Positions 1 to 7,749 of a DNA stretch of 34,864 bases are shown here, one piece after another. Within the stretch, counting starts at the first letter, position 1. Each line of letters starts with the position of its first letter. Origin of the DNA: Alphaproteobacteria bacterium (GTDB lineage Bacteria; Pseudomonadota; Alphaproteobacteria; Caulobacterales; Caulobacteraceae); the NCBI GenBank assembly GCA_025350685.1, contig JANXXK010000178.1, forward strand, positions 1 through 34,864, in the 5' to 3' direction. Made by a program: the position numbers and the translations under genes. A model generated the notes under the pieces. The model was not told the origin of the DNA. It did not search any database and was given only the letters and a program-made list of their open reading frames with translations.

Positions 1-682
1 GCCCCTGAACGTGGCCGCGCACGCTGGCGACATGGCGCAGGCCCGCGGCGTCGCGGCCTAGGTCGTCGGTGGCCTCCTGCAGCTCCAGGAAGGCGTTCAA
101 CGAGCATTTGGCATCAATGATGAAGACGCCCCCGCCAGGCAGTTTCACCGTCACGTCCGGCCGCCGCCGGCCTTCCTCGGTATCGGTGGAGGCCTGTTCG
201 GTGAAGTCGCAGAAGCTGGACAGGCCCGCCTGCTCCAGCACGTTGCGCAGCGTCTGTTCGCCCCAGCGCCCCTGCACGCCGGCCCCCCGCCGCAGCGCCG
301 AGGAAAGCTTGCGCGCCTCGTCCTGCGTCGCCGACGACGCCAGCAGCAGCGCCGCGATCTGCTCCTTCAGGCCCCCGGTCTCCTCGGCGCGGACCTTCTC
401 CGCCGCCGCCACATGCTCCTGGAATTTCTGCAGGCTCTCGGCCACCGGCTTGAGTTGCGCCTCGAGGCGGGCCTGAGCGAGCTGCTCGCGACTGTGCACG
501 GCCTCCTCGTTGCGCTTGAGGATCGCCTCGGCCACGCCCTGCGCCGACTGCGCCACTGACGCCGCCGCCAGATCGGCGTGGTCGCCGAGCATCCGCGCCC
601 GCTGCCGCTCCATCAGCGCCCAGGCGACCGCCGCCACCGCAACCACGGTGCTCAGGAAGGCGAGGATCAGATACCCGTTCAT
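1..682 (-). CDS. rmuC: DNA recombination protein RmuC, N-terminal part (cut by the window edge)
   Basis: Read leftwards from an ATG at 682, this frame stays open to base 1, so about 227 residues are visible and the C-terminus lies outside the window. Residues 1-24 form one hydrophobic anchor that starts MNGYLILAF. Residues 30-115 are charged and helical, likely coiled coil. After this comes a block typical of RmuC (GVQGRWGEQTLRNVLEQAGL), then RPDVTVKLPGG and FIIDAKCSL, which carries the D-x-K of the restriction-endonuclease-like core. RmuC proteins are thought to limit inversions or process stalled replication DNA; this is family knowledge and not shown here. The next gene on this strand is recR, so the cluster has a recombination and replication theme. 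Confidence 0.9.
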   Translation of the reverse strand, partial: MNGYLILAFLSTVVAVAAVAWALMERQRARMLGDHADLAAASVAQSAQGVAEAILKRNEEAVHSREQLAQARLEAQLKPVAESLQKFQEHVAAAEKVRAEETGGLKEQIAALLLASSATQDEARKLSSALRRGAGVQGRWGEQTLRNVLEQAGLSSFCDFTEQASTDTEEGRRRPDVTVKLPGGGVFIIDAKCSLNAFLELQEATDDLGRDAAGLRHVASVRGHVQG

Positions 683-728
683 GCTGTGTTCTTAGCGGTT
701 TAGGCGAGTCGCCGCTAGGCCGCCCCTC

Positions 729-1331
729 TTAAGCCGGACGCCGGGCCCGCATCGCCTGGGCGATGGTCCCGTCGTCCAGCCAGTCGAGCTCGCCGCCCAC
801 CGGCACGCCGCGCGCCAGCATGGTCACCGAGACCTCCGCGCCGGCCAGCCGGTCGGCCAGGTAATGGGCCGTGGTCTGGCCGTCGACCGTCGCCGGCAGC
901 GCCAGGATCACCTCGCGAACCCCGGCGTCCGAGGCCCGCGCCACCAGGCCGTTGACCCGCAACGCCTCGGGCCCCACCCCGTCCAGCGCCGACAGCAACC
1001 CGCCCAGCACGTGGTAGCGGCCGCGGAACGCGCTCGCGCGCTCCATGGCCCAGAGCGCGCCGACCTCCTCGACCACGCAGATCAGCGCCGGATCACGGCT
1101 GTTGTCCGCGCAGATCGCACAGGGGTCCTGGGTGTCCAGCGAGCCGCACCTGGCGCAGACCTTCACCCGCGCCGCCGCCTCGGCCAGGGCGTCGGCCAGC
1201 GGCCTGAGCAGCTGGTCTCGCCGCTTCAACAACGCCAGCGCGGCGCGGCGCGCCGACCGCGGCCCCAGCCCCGGCAACTTGGCAAGCAGGCTGATCAGCC
1301 GCTCGATCTCGGGTCCGGCGGAGGCGGCCAA
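729..1331 (-). CDS. recR: Recombination mediator RecR
   Basis: A 200-residue protein of normal RecR length. It has an N-terminal helix-hairpin-helix ([15 protein letters not shown], about 18-32), a four-cysteine zinc finger (C59, C62, C71, C74) and a Toprim domain from about residue 82 (ICVVEE, then [12 protein letters not shown]). RecR acts with RecF and RecO to load RecA on gapped DNA. The start codon is TTG at 1331, one base after the ybaB stop. It gives the usual RecR N-terminus ([20 protein letters not shown]) and the spacing implies translational coupling. ybaB-recR is a common bacterial gene pair, which strengthens both calls. Confidence 0.96.
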   Translation of the reverse strand: MAASAGPEIERLISLLAKLPGLGPRSARRAALALLKRRDQLLRPLADALAEAAARVKVCARCGSLDTQDPCAICADNSRDPALICVVEEVGALWAMERASAFRGRYHVLGGLLSALDGVGPEALRVNGLVARASDAGVREVILALPATVDGQTTAHYLADRLAGAEVSVTMLARGVPVGGELDWLDDGTIAQAMRARRPA

Positions 1332-1332
1332 A

Positions 1333-1653
1333 TCAGAACTTCGGCATGCCGGGCATCCCGGCCAGAGGCCCCGCCGCCTTCGTCATCAGCTCGGCCGAGC
1401 GGGCATCGAGCTGGCGCTTGGCGTCGGCGTGGGCCGCGGCCACCAGGTCGCCGACCATTTCGGCGTCGCCGGGCTGCATCAGGTTGGGGTCGATGTCGAC
1501 GCGGGTGATCTGGCCCGTGCCGCGTAGCGTCACCTTGACCATACCGTCGCCGGCCTGGCCCAGCAGCACCATCTGCTCCAGCTCGGCCTGGGCGGCGGCC
1601 AGCTTCTCCTGCATCTGCTGGGCCTGCTTCATCAGGCCGGCCAGGTCTTTCAT
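1333..1653 (-). CDS. ybaB: YbaB/EbfC family nucleoid-associated protein
   Basis: A 106-residue protein with the standard family layout. The N-terminal helix [18 protein letters not shown] is followed by a small beta domain ([20 protein letters not shown]) and a C-terminal helix ([20 protein letters not shown]). Family members are dimeric DNA-binding proteins that coat or bend DNA. The ATG at 1653 overlaps the TGA of the upstream cupin gene as ATGA, and recR follows after one base, so translation of the three is probably coupled. The Met-Gly-Pro-rich tail (AGMPGMPKF) is common in this family. Confidence 0.95.
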   Translation of the reverse strand: MKDLAGLMKQAQQMQEKLAAAQAELEQMVLLGQAGDGMVKVTLRGTGQITRVDIDPNLMQPGDAEMVGDLVAAAHADAKRQLDARSAELMTKAAGPLAGMPGMPKF

Positions 1654-2144
1654 TTGGGGAGCGGCTCCGTGAGGCGGGTCGTGCCGGTCTTGAAGATCTG
1701 CACGACGACGATCTGCGCCGGCTCAGTGCGGCTGGCGTTGACGATATAGTGCGGCTGCAGCGGGGTTTCCGACCAGGCCTGGCCCGTCTCGAACCGCTTC
1801 TCCGGCTCGTCGCCCAGCCGGTTGATCACCGCGCCCTTGGTCACATAGGCATAGGTCGAGGCGGGATGGCGATGCCCCGCCTGGCCCGCCGTGGTCAGCG
1901 GCCCGTTCCCCGCCGGCGGCAGGTTCACCACCAGCATCGTCGTATTGAACCCCGGCGCCACCACCGCCGGCTCATTGATCAACGGCGGCGCAGGCTGAGC
2001 GTGGGCTGCGCCGGCAATCAACAGGCCGCCGCAGGCTGCAAGAAAACCACGGAAAACACGGAAATCGGCCCCGCGCCTTCCGTGCTCTTTCCGTGTTTTC
2101 CGTGGTTGAATCGTCAGCGGCTTCGCCGCCCCCCTAGTCCTCAT
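1650..2144 (-). CDS. Cupin-domain secreted protein with a repeat-derived N-terminus
   Basis: A 164-residue frame lying between dnaX and ybaB. Its ATG overlaps the end of dnaX by 11 bases and its stop overlaps the ybaB start. A hydrophobic run ending in AAHAQ (about residues 34-50) looks like a signal peptide core. The mature part has a single cupin-like beta barrel: GHRHPASTYAYVTKG, then GQAWSETPLQPHYIVNAS, with histidines that could bind a metal. The function is unknown. Residues 14-33 are encoded by a palindromic intergenic repeat (2047-2105). I find no in-frame ATG or GTG between the repeat and the signal core, so the n-region of the signal peptide must come from the repeat if the protein is exported. 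The true start is therefore uncertain. Confidence 0.65.
   Translation of the reverse strand: MRTRGAAKPLTIQPRKTRKEHGRRGADFRVFRGFLAACGGLLIAGAAHAQPAPPLINEPAVVAPGFNTTMLVVNLPPAGNGPLTTAGQAGHRHPASTYAYVTKGAVINRLGDEPEKRFETGQAWSETPLQPHYIVNASRTEPAQIVVVQIFKTGTTRLTEPLPK
2047..2105. repeat. Palindromic intergenic repeat, family 1
   Basis: The arms CCACGGAAAACACGGA (2047-2062) and TCCGTGTTTTCCGTGG (2090-2105) are perfect inverted complements around a 27-base loop. The same arm sequence recurs at about 4125-4140 and 4182-4197. Here the repeat lies inside the reading frame of the cupin-like protein, where it encodes residues 14-33. Confidence 0.85.
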
Positions 2145-3978
2145 CGTCGTCCTCCGGCTCGGTGGCCACCACGCCTTGCGCTGCCTCGGCCCCTGGCAGG
2201 GTGCGGATGCCGACGATCTCGGCGCCGGGGAAGGTCTTCATCACCGACAGCACGAAGGGGTCCTGCTCGATCTGGGCGCGCACCTCGCGCTCCTCGCGCT
2301 TCTGGCGCTCCCAGAGGCTCTCGGCCCCGCCGCCGCCCTGGGCGGCGATCAGCCAGCGCTCACCGGTCCATTCCTTCAGCCGCCCCACCAGCCGCTGCGC
2401 CAGGTTCGGCGGCGCGCCAGGCGCGGGCTCATATTCGATGGCGCCGGGCCGGAAGCTGATCGGTCGCACGAACCGCTCGACGTCCAGCTTCAGCGAGATG
2501 TCCCGCTTGCGGTCGATCAGCGCCAGCATCTGTTCGAACGTCGCGATGGAGGCCACCGGCTCGCCAGCGACCTGGGGCGAGGCCTGCGGCTGCGCCTGAG
2601 GCGCCGCCATCCCGCGCGCGACGGTCCCGCCGCCGCCGGACGCCACAGCACCACCTCCGCCGCTGGGCCCTGAGGGCCCACCCTGCGAAGCCGGCCCGGC
2701 CGGCGAAGCAGGGCCGTCCTGCAACCGCTTCAGCGCCTCCTCCGGTCCCGGCAGGTCAGCCGCATAGGCCAGCCGGATCAGCGCCATGTCGGCCGCCGCC
2801 GCCGCATCCGGCGCGCGCCGCACCTCCTCGTAGGCCCGCAGCGTCATCTGCCACAGCCGCGACAGCGTCCCGGCCGAGACCGCCGCCCCCACCGCCGCCA
2901 GTCGCTGCGCCTGGTCCTTGGGCATGATCAGCGCCTGCGGCCCGATGGCCTTGGCCACCGACGCCCCATGGCAGTGATCCAGCAGGTCCAGCATCACCTG
3001 GTCCGGATTGGCCCCATAGCCATAGAGCGTGCGGAACGTCTCGATCGCCGGCCCGGCCTCGCCGCGCATCACCTGTTCAAACAACGAAATCGTCTGGGCT
3101 CGGTCGGCCAGCCCCAGCATGTCGCGGATCGTCCCGCCGGTGACCGTCTGCCCAGGCTCGGCCTGGACGATGGCCTGGTCGAGCATCGACTGCGCATCGC
3201 GCACCGACCCCTCGGCGGCGCGGGCGATCAGCATCAGCCCGTCGGCCTCCACCCGCGCCCCCTCGGCCTCGGAAATCATCTCCAGGTTCTTGACGATCAT
3301 ATCGGGTTCGACGCGGCGCAGATCGAACCGCTGGGTGCGCGACAGGATGGTCACCGGCACCTTGCGGATCTCGGTGGTGGCGAAGATGAACTTAGCGTGC
3401 GGCGGCGGCTCCTCCAGCGTCTTCAACAACGCATTGAACGACTGGGTCGAGAGCATGTGCACTTCGTCGATGATGTAGACCTTGTAGCGCGCCGAGGTCG
3501 GGGCATAGCGCACCCCGTCGAGCAGCTCGCGCATCTCGTCCACCTTGGTCCGCGACGCCGCGTCGAGTTCCAGCACATCCATGTGCCGCCCCTCGATGAT
3601 CGAGGGGCAGTGCACCCCCTCTACCGTGAGGTCGAGCGTCGGCTCGTGGATCGTCTCGCTCTCGTAGTTGAGCGCGCGGGCCAGCAGCCGCGCCGTGGTG
3701 GTCTTGCCCACCCCCCGCACGCCGGTGAGCATGAACGCATGCGCGATCCGCCCCGACGCAAAGGCGTTGGTCAGCGTCCGCACCATGGCCTCCTGGCCAT
3801 AGAGGTCGGCGAAGGTCTTCGGCCGGTACTTGCGCGCAATGACCGTATAGGCCGCAGACGCGTCGTCGCTCAGCGTCGGCTTCCGGGCCTCGGCGCCAAA
3901 CATGTCGATCGAAGGCGGGCCCTCTACGAGCCCGTCGTCATCGTCGCGGCTGAGGTCTTCGTCGGCCATGCCGTCCAT
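2134..3978 (-). CDS. dnaX: DNA polymerase III subunit gamma/tau (clamp loader ATPase)
   Basis: A 614-residue protein. After an acidic N-terminal extension of about 45 residues comes the AAA+ module: Walker A GVRGVGKT (86-93), Walker B VYIIDEVH (167-174), sensor and arginine-finger region SRTQRFD. A collar domain follows, then a Gly/Pro/Ala linker (about 425-485), then the tau C-terminal region that binds the polymerase (LWERQKREE, DPFV, FPGAEIVGIRTLP). It loads the sliding clamp and joins the core polymerases at the fork. The zinc module of many DnaX proteins is degenerate: the stretch after Walker A (105-130) has a single cysteine, C124. No A-rich slippery run is seen in the linker, so a shorter gamma form by frameshift looks unlikely. 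In Caulobacter crescentus gamma forms are made by ClpXP trimming, and the glycine-rich linker would suit that. Confidence 0.97.
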   Translation of the reverse strand: MDGMADEDLSRDDDDGLVEGPPSIDMFGAEARKPTLSDDASAAYTVIARKYRPKTFADLYGQEAMVRTLTNAFASGRIAHAFMLTGVRGVGKTTTARLLARALNYESETIHEPTLDLTVEGVHCPSIIEGRHMDVLELDAASRTKVDEMRELLDGVRYAPTSARYKVYIIDEVHMLSTQSFNALLKTLEEPPPHAKFIFATTEIRKVPVTILSRTQRFDLRRVEPDMIVKNLEMISEAEGARVEADGLMLIARAAEGSVRDAQSMLDQAIVQAEPGQTVTGGTIRDMLGLADRAQTISLFEQVMRGEAGPAIETFRTLYGYGANPDQVMLDLLDHCHGASVAKAIGPQALIMPKDQAQRLAAVGAAVSAGTLSRLWQMTLRAYEEVRRAPDAAAAADMALIRLAYAADLPGPEEALKRLQDGPASPAGPASQGGPSGPSGGGGAVASGGGGTVARGMAAPQAQPQASPQVAGEPVASIATFEQMLALIDRKRDISLKLDVERFVRPISFRPGAIEYEPAPGAPPNLAQRLVGRLKEWTGERWLIAAQGGGGAESLWERQKREEREVRAQIEQDPFVLSVMKTFPGAEIVGIRTLPGAEAAQGVVATEPEDDDED

Positions 3979-4056
3979 GTAAGAGGACGCCGCGAACCCC
4001 GCAAAGCGTAAACCCCGAAACTCACAGGAAAGAGCGCAGGCCTCAGCCCCGCTCTT

Positions 4057-4236
4057 CCCCGCGAAAGCGGGGACCCAGGCTTTTTCTGTTCCGCCTTCGC
4101 GCCAGCGTAGGCTCCCAATTCAAACCCACGGAAAACACGGAATGGAGTACAGAAGCCGCAGGCGCCCTCTTTCCGTGTCCATCCGTGTTTTCCGTGGTTC
4201 AAAAAAACCTGGGTCCCCGCCTGCGCGGGGATGAGC
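4057..4236. repeat. Nested composite of two palindromic repeat families
   Basis: The outer pair is the hairpin CCCCGCGAAAGCGGGG plus ACCCAGG (4057-4079) and its inverted partner CCTGGGTCCCCGCCTGCGCG (4208-4227, continuing to about 4236). The inner pair is the family 1 arm (about 4120-4140) and its complement (about 4170-4200). Each outer hairpin is followed on its outgoing side by a run of T (4081-4085 on plus; 4207-4201 read on minus). The element fills the gap between dnaX and the SRP RNA. Reading frames across it only reflect the repeats. Confidence 0.85.
4200..4231 (-). terminator. Possible terminator of the SRP RNA, provided by a repeat
   Basis: On the minus strand, about 30 bases after the SRP RNA, the hairpin CCCCGCGCAGGCGGGG is followed by ACCCAGG and seven T residues. 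The T run starts several bases after the stem, so this is not a textbook intrinsic terminator. Confidence 0.4.
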
Positions 4237-4260
4237 GGAATATGGAATGATGGGGAAAGG

Positions 4261-4356
4261 TGGAGACCGAACGGCGACCCGGAACGGAATTCGTTGTGGC
4301 TGCTGCCTTCCGGCCCTGACCAGGTTGGCGAAGCGTCCGCCCGCCGCCGATCTCCG
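4261..4356 (-). ncRNA. ffs: Signal recognition particle RNA, small bacterial (4.5S) type
   Basis: The minus strand carries the conserved SRP core CCTGGTCAGGGCCGGAAGGC followed by AGCAGCC (about 4304-4330), which is the Ffh-binding hairpin with its GGAA loop. The ends close the rod: GGAGATC (4355-4349) pairs with GGTCTCC (4268-4262) over seven pairs, GGCGGC pairs with GTCGCC, and TTCG pairs with CGAA next to the core. The length is about 95 nt, usual for the small bacterial class. This RNA joins Ffh to target membrane proteins to FtsY. The SRP RNA gene lies close to dnaX in many bacteria, which supports the call. The exact ends are estimates from pairing and the promoter. Confidence 0.93.
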
Positions 4357-4362
4357 CTGGGG

Positions 4363-4391
4363 GATATGGCGGATTGGGGCGCTGCGGGCAA
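4363..4391 (-). promoter_or_regulatory. Predicted sigma-70-type promoter of the SRP RNA
   Basis: On the minus strand, TTGCCC (4391-4386) and CATATC (4368-4363) are separated by 17 bases. Transcription starting about seven bases after the -10 element would begin near 4356, which matches the 5' end deduced separately from the closing helix of the RNA. The hexamers are only partial matches to consensus; the agreement in position is the main support. Confidence 0.6.
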
Positions 4392-4403
4392 GGGGGCGCC
4401 CGC

Positions 4404-5633
4404 CTACCCCATCTCCCGCCGCACCGCCGCCACCGCCCGGTCCACGTCGGCCTCGGTGTTGAACAGGTGCGGCGACAGGCGAAGGCCGTTGAGCCAGCGC
4501 TTCTCGGTCATCTTGCTCACCACCTTGTGCCGGTCGAGCAGGGCCGCGCGCAGGGCCTTGCTGTCGATGTCGGCGGGGAGCTCGGCGGCCACCAGGGCGG
4601 TCGCCATCGGGTCGCCGGGCGGGGCGCTGACCATCCGCAGCCGCGGGATCCGCGCCAGGCCCTGGTAGGCGCGGTTGCGCAGAGCCAGGTTGTGCGCCTC
4701 CACCTCCGCCATGCCGCGCGCGCCCATGTCATGCGCCGCCACGCCCAGGCCGACGGCCAGCGGCAGGCAGCCGACCCCCACGGAATTGTTGACGAACCGA
4801 TGGCCGTCCTGCAGCTGCACCGGGTCGATCGCGTCCCTGGCGCCCTGGCGGATGTAGAGCAGGCCCGTGCCCTTGGGGCCCATCAGCCACTTGTGGCCGG
4901 CGGGGGCGTAGGCGTCGCAACCGATGGCCTTCACGTCCACCGCGATCTGGCCCAGCGCCTGAGCGCCGTCGACCACGCAGATCACCCCCCTCGAACGGGC
5001 CAGGGCGGCGATTTCGGCCACTGGCATCCGGTGCCCGGTGGTGGAGATCACGTGGCTCACGCTGATAGCCCGCGTCCGTGGCCGGATCGCCCGGGCGAAG
5101 CGCTCGACGATGGCGGCCGGGTCGCGGTCCGCGGGCGCGATGGGGATCACGTCGACCGCCGGGCCGCCGCGTCGCGCCATATGGGTCCAGCAGTAGGTCG
5201 CTCCCTCGTGCTCCTGGTCGGTGGTCAGCACCCGGTCGTCAGCCGTGAGCCGCATACCTGCGGCAAGCGTGTTCATCGCGTCTGTGGTGCTGCGCGTGAT
5301 CAGCAGTTCGTCCGCCCCGCAGCCCATGAAGGCCGCTGCCGTCGCGCGCGCCGCGTCGGCGCTCAGGTTGAGCGGCCCGTCATTGTAGGTCATCGCGACC
5401 GGGTTCAGCTCCAGTTCCGTCCAGGCCGCCTCCATCGCCGCGCGCACCCGGCGCGGCGTCGGCCCAAGCGAGCCGGTGTTGAGGTAGGTCAGGCCAAGCG
5501 CGAACCCGTACTCCGAGGCGTGCTGCGCTCGGCCTGCGCCCAGCGCCACGCCCGCCGGGGCGAGGCCCGCCGCCAGGCCCGTGACCGCCAGGACGGCGCG
5601 GCGCGTATGGCGCGCGTTGGATTTCCCCGACAT
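4404..5633 (-). CDS. Exported class V aminotransferase-fold PLP enzyme
   Basis: A 409-residue protein. The N-terminus (RHTRRAVLAVTGLAAGLAP) has twin arginines before a hydrophobic stretch and resembles a Tat signal, which would let a folded, PLP-loaded enzyme be exported. The catalytic body is class V (isopenicillin N epimerase / NifS-like): cofactor-binding VVDGAQALGQ (D222), the Schiff-base lysine in APAGHKWLMGPKGTG (K248), and the N-terminal LNTGSLGPTP. The substrate cannot be read from sequence; epimerase, lyase and aminotransferase are all possible. ATG at 5633. It is followed by the SRP RNA, which has its own promoter just past this stop, and it lies downstream of a glutathione transferase on the same strand. 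Confidence 0.85.
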   Translation of the reverse strand: MSGKSNARHTRRAVLAVTGLAAGLAPAGVALGAGRAQHASEYGFALGLTYLNTGSLGPTPRRVRAAMEAAWTELELNPVAMTYNDGPLNLSADAARATAAAFMGCGADELLITRSTTDAMNTLAAGMRLTADDRVLTTDQEHEGATYCWTHMARRGGPAVDVIPIAPADRDPAAIVERFARAIRPRTRAISVSHVISTTGHRMPVAEIAALARSRGVICVVDGAQALGQIAVDVKAIGCDAYAPAGHKWLMGPKGTGLLYIRQGARDAIDPVQLQDGHRFVNNSVGVGCLPLAVGLGVAAHDMGARGMAEVEAHNLALRNRAYQGLARIPRLRMVSAPPGDPMATALVAAELPADIDSKALRAALLDRHKVVSKMTEKRWLNGLRLSPHLFNTEADVDRAVAAVRREMG

Positions 5634-5675
5634 TGCTCCCCCGATCTCGCCCGAACCCGTTTGGCGACGCCCCGG

Positions 5676-6398
5676 CTAGGCCCTCTCGGCTTCCGCCATC
5701 GCTGCCGCGGCCTTGGCCATGTACTTGTCGAAGGCGCCGGAGCGGATCATCTCGCGGCGCTCTTCCAGGCCGCGGTGGAGTTCCACCAGCACCCGGGCCG
5801 CGTGCGCGTTCTGCTGGATCGCGGCCCAATAGACGGCGACGTTGGCGCATCCGGGGATCGGGTTGTCGACGCCGGTGGCCGGCAGCACGTTCTCGACCAT
5901 GAACAGGCCGGGCACCAGCGCGCAGTCGGCCATGGTGATCCGCCCGCAGCAGGCGAAGCCGTGCTCCCCGGCCTGGGGCCCGATCAGCTTGTCCAGCGCC
6001 TTGATGTTGCGCACCACCTGACCGGCCAGCAGGTCGACGATCCCTTGGTCGCGGGTCTTGGCGCGGGCCTGGCCCGAGAGCATGAACATGTTGTTCATGA
6101 TGTAAATGTCGCCGAGCCGGGCGATCGTGCGGATGTGGGCGGTCTCGCGCGGCGTGGCGCCCAGCATCGAGGGCTTGGGATAGACCTCCTCGAGATATTC
6201 CGCGATCACCTCGGATTCCGGCATCATGTCGCCGTCGATATCCAGCACCGGGATGCGGCCGATCGGGAACTGCTGGCGGAATTCCGGCGTGCCGAAGGTC
6301 GCCGGCCGCTCCAGCGTGATGTCGGTGATCCCCTTGGCGTAGATCTGCAGGCGCACGCGCGCCGAGTAGGGGCTGAGATCCCCGGAATAGAGTTTCAT
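5676..6398 (-). CDS. Glutathione S-transferase family protein
   Basis: A 240-residue protein. The N-terminal thioredoxin-like domain (1-80) begins MKLYSGDLSPYSARVRLQIY and contains RIPVLDIDG, with the family cis-proline P50, and PESEVIAEYLEE, where E61-S62 contact the gamma-glutamyl group of glutathione. A helical C-terminal domain follows (about 95-225) with TMADCALVPGLF. Enzymes of this fold conjugate glutathione or isomerise substrates such as maleylacetoacetate; the substrate here is unknown. ATG at 6398. The exported aminotransferase starts 43 bases downstream of its stop on the same strand and may be co-transcribed. Confidence 0.9.
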   Translation of the reverse strand: MKLYSGDLSPYSARVRLQIYAKGITDITLERPATFGTPEFRQQFPIGRIPVLDIDGDMMPESEVIAEYLEEVYPKPSMLGATPRETAHIRTIARLGDIYIMNNMFMLSGQARAKTRDQGIVDLLAGQVVRNIKALDKLIGPQAGEHGFACCGRITMADCALVPGLFMVENVLPATGVDNPIPGCANVAVYWAAIQQNAHAARVLVELHRGLEERREMIRSGAFDKYMAKAAAAMAEAERA

Positions 6399-6476
6399 GG
6401 CGGGCGCGCGCTCCTCGGCGTTATCGTTGGAGCGGAAGCAGACCCTGCAATGGGAACCCGGTCAACGCCGCGCGGC

Positions 6477-6635
6477 CTAGCCGTCGGCGGCCGCCTCGCC
6501 GGGGTTGGCGCTTTCGGGCGCCTGGCGCTCGGTCTGCGCCTCGTCTCGGGCGATGGCGTCCGGCAGGGGCCCGCCCGGCTTCGGTTCACGCGGCGCGGCG
6601 GCCGTATTGTCGGGCTTGGTCTTTTCGTCGGTCAT
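6477..6635 (-). CDS. Small hydrophilic protein of unknown function (52 aa)
   Basis: The frame from the ATG at 6635 encodes MTDEKTKPDNTAAAPREPKP and continues to a stop at 6477. It is rich in Pro, Ala, Glu and Lys, with no hydrophobic segment, and is probably disordered. GAGGA lies about 8 bases before the start as a ribosome binding site. It is divergent from the DUF2277 gene (ATG at 6739) and about 80 bases upstream of the glutathione transferase on the same strand. Composition gives no function. It could be a chance frame, but the start signal and codon use look real. Confidence 0.5.
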   Translation of the reverse strand: MTDEKTKPDNTAAAPREPKPGGPLPDAIARDEAQTERQAPESANPGEAAADG

Positions 6636-6738
6636 GGCGCGGTCCTCGGCTGCAGGACGAAAGCCCCTGGCCGGCCCGGCCGTTCCCAATCCACACCCGG
6701 ACGCGCTACCTTGGACGCAGCCCACGGAGCACCACCCC

Positions 6739-7020
6739 ATGTGCCGCAACATCAAGACCCTGTTCAACTTCGACCCGCCGGCGACCCAGGACGAGATCCG
6801 CGCCGCCTCGCTGCAGTACGTGCGCAAGCTCTCCGGCTTCAATGCGCCGTCCAAGGCCAACGAGGCCGCGTTCAACGCCGCCATCGAGGAGGTGTTCCAG
6901 GCCGGCCACCGCCTGCTGCATGCGCTGGAGACCCAGGCCCCGCCGCGCGACCGACAGACCGAGGCCGCCAAGGCCAAGGCCCGGTCCGCCCAGCGTTTCG
7001 GGGTGCGCGCCCCAGCTTGA
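6739..7020 (+). CDS. DUF2277 family protein
   Basis: A 93-residue protein opening MCRNIKTLFNFDPPATQDEI, the hallmark of DUF2277, followed by RAASLQYVRKLSGFNAPSKA and APPRDRQTEAAKAKARSAQR. These small cytosolic proteins are common in alphaproteobacteria and actinobacteria, and no function is established that I know of. The ATG at 6739 is chosen because MCRNIK is the family start. The same frame is open far upstream, but only by chance, opposite the aminotransferase and transferase genes. The ferritin-like gene follows after 98 bases. Confidence 0.85.
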   Translation: MCRNIKTLFNFDPPATQDEIRAASLQYVRKLSGFNAPSKANEAAFNAAIEEVFQAGHRLLHALETQAPPRDRQTEAAKAKARSAQRFGVRAPA

Positions 7021-7118
7021 GGCGCCTGTGCCTTGCCGCGCCGGCCTTTGCGGACCTAGGATCGGCGAACGACGAAAGGCGCCGCCTTCAGAGACGCCGC
7101 AACCAGGGTAGGACGCAC

Positions 7119-7727
7119 ATGCCGGCCGACACCGCCACCACCACCGCCATGGGGACCAAGCCCAGCTACCTGGGCCTGCTGAACGCCATCTCCAACGCCG
7201 AGAGCGCCGCCGGCGTCTACCTCGAGGCCTGGGCCGATGTGACGCCCAGCGCCGACCTCGCCTGCACTTTGCGCCTGGTCGCCGCGCGCGAGCGCAGCCA
7301 CGGCGAGGTGTTCTGCCGCCGCATCGCCGAGCTGGGCTACAGCCTGCGCAAGAAGCCCGATCCGCGCGGCTCTGCCCAGCTGGCCCGGCTGGCCGATCCT
7401 GCGATCAGCGACCTGGAGAAGATCGGGCCACGCGGCGAGGGCGCCGCCGACCCGTTCGCCGAGATCCGCCGGCGCATCTCCGATGGCGAGTTCGACGTCA
7501 TGACCGTCAACCTGATGAACTGGTACATCACCGAGGAGAAGGACAGCGCGCAGCGCCTGCGCGAGGCCTACGACTGCGTGCGCGAGATGTCCGGCGGCAA
7601 GCGCAAGGCCCAGGCCTCGTCAGACGGCGGCGCCAGCGCCGACGCCGAGGCGATCATGGCCTGCATGACCGCCGGCTTCGCGCGGCTGGAAAAGTCGCTG
7701 GACAAGCTGGTCAAGGCCTCGAAATAG
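7119..7727 (+). CDS. Ferritin-like helical protein, unknown function
   Basis: A 202-residue, mostly helical protein starting MPADTATTTAMGTKPSYLGL. Residues 20-155 look like a four-helix bundle with candidate carboxylate and histidine ligands: E28 in NAISNAESAAG, E58-x-x-H61 in AARERSHGEVF, and EE at 139-140 in NWYITEEKDSAQ. This fits the ferritin-like superfamily, but metal binding is inferred. A charged Ala/Ser-rich linker (160-180) leads to a short C-terminal helix (FARLEKSLDKLVKASK). ATG at 7119 with a weak AGGGTAGGA ribosome site. Its frame runs on upstream without a stop, so the start rests on codon context and the gap after the DUF2277 gene. Confidence 0.6.
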   Translation: MPADTATTTAMGTKPSYLGLLNAISNAESAAGVYLEAWADVTPSADLACTLRLVAARERSHGEVFCRRIAELGYSLRKKPDPRGSAQLARLADPAISDLEKIGPRGEGAADPFAEIRRRISDGEFDVMTVNLMNWYITEEKDSAQRLREAYDCVREMSGGKRKAQASSDGGASADAEAIMACMTAGFARLEKSLDKLVKASK

Positions 7728-7749
7728 GCGACCGCTTCAACGTCCCCGC

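Noticed and set aside
2580-2760. A programmed frameshift in dnaX
   Set aside because: The linker region has no run of A on the coding strand, so the classic slippery site is absent.
3924-4391. A minus-strand frame across the SRP RNA and repeats
   Set aside because: It translates palindromic repeats and a structured RNA; the protein-like strings are artefacts of the repeats.
4374-7100. A very long open frame on the plus strand
   Set aside because: It runs antisense to the aminotransferase and glutathione transferase genes, has no family motifs and is Arg/Gly/His-rich, as shadow frames in GC-rich DNA are. Only its last part (from 7119) is a real gene.
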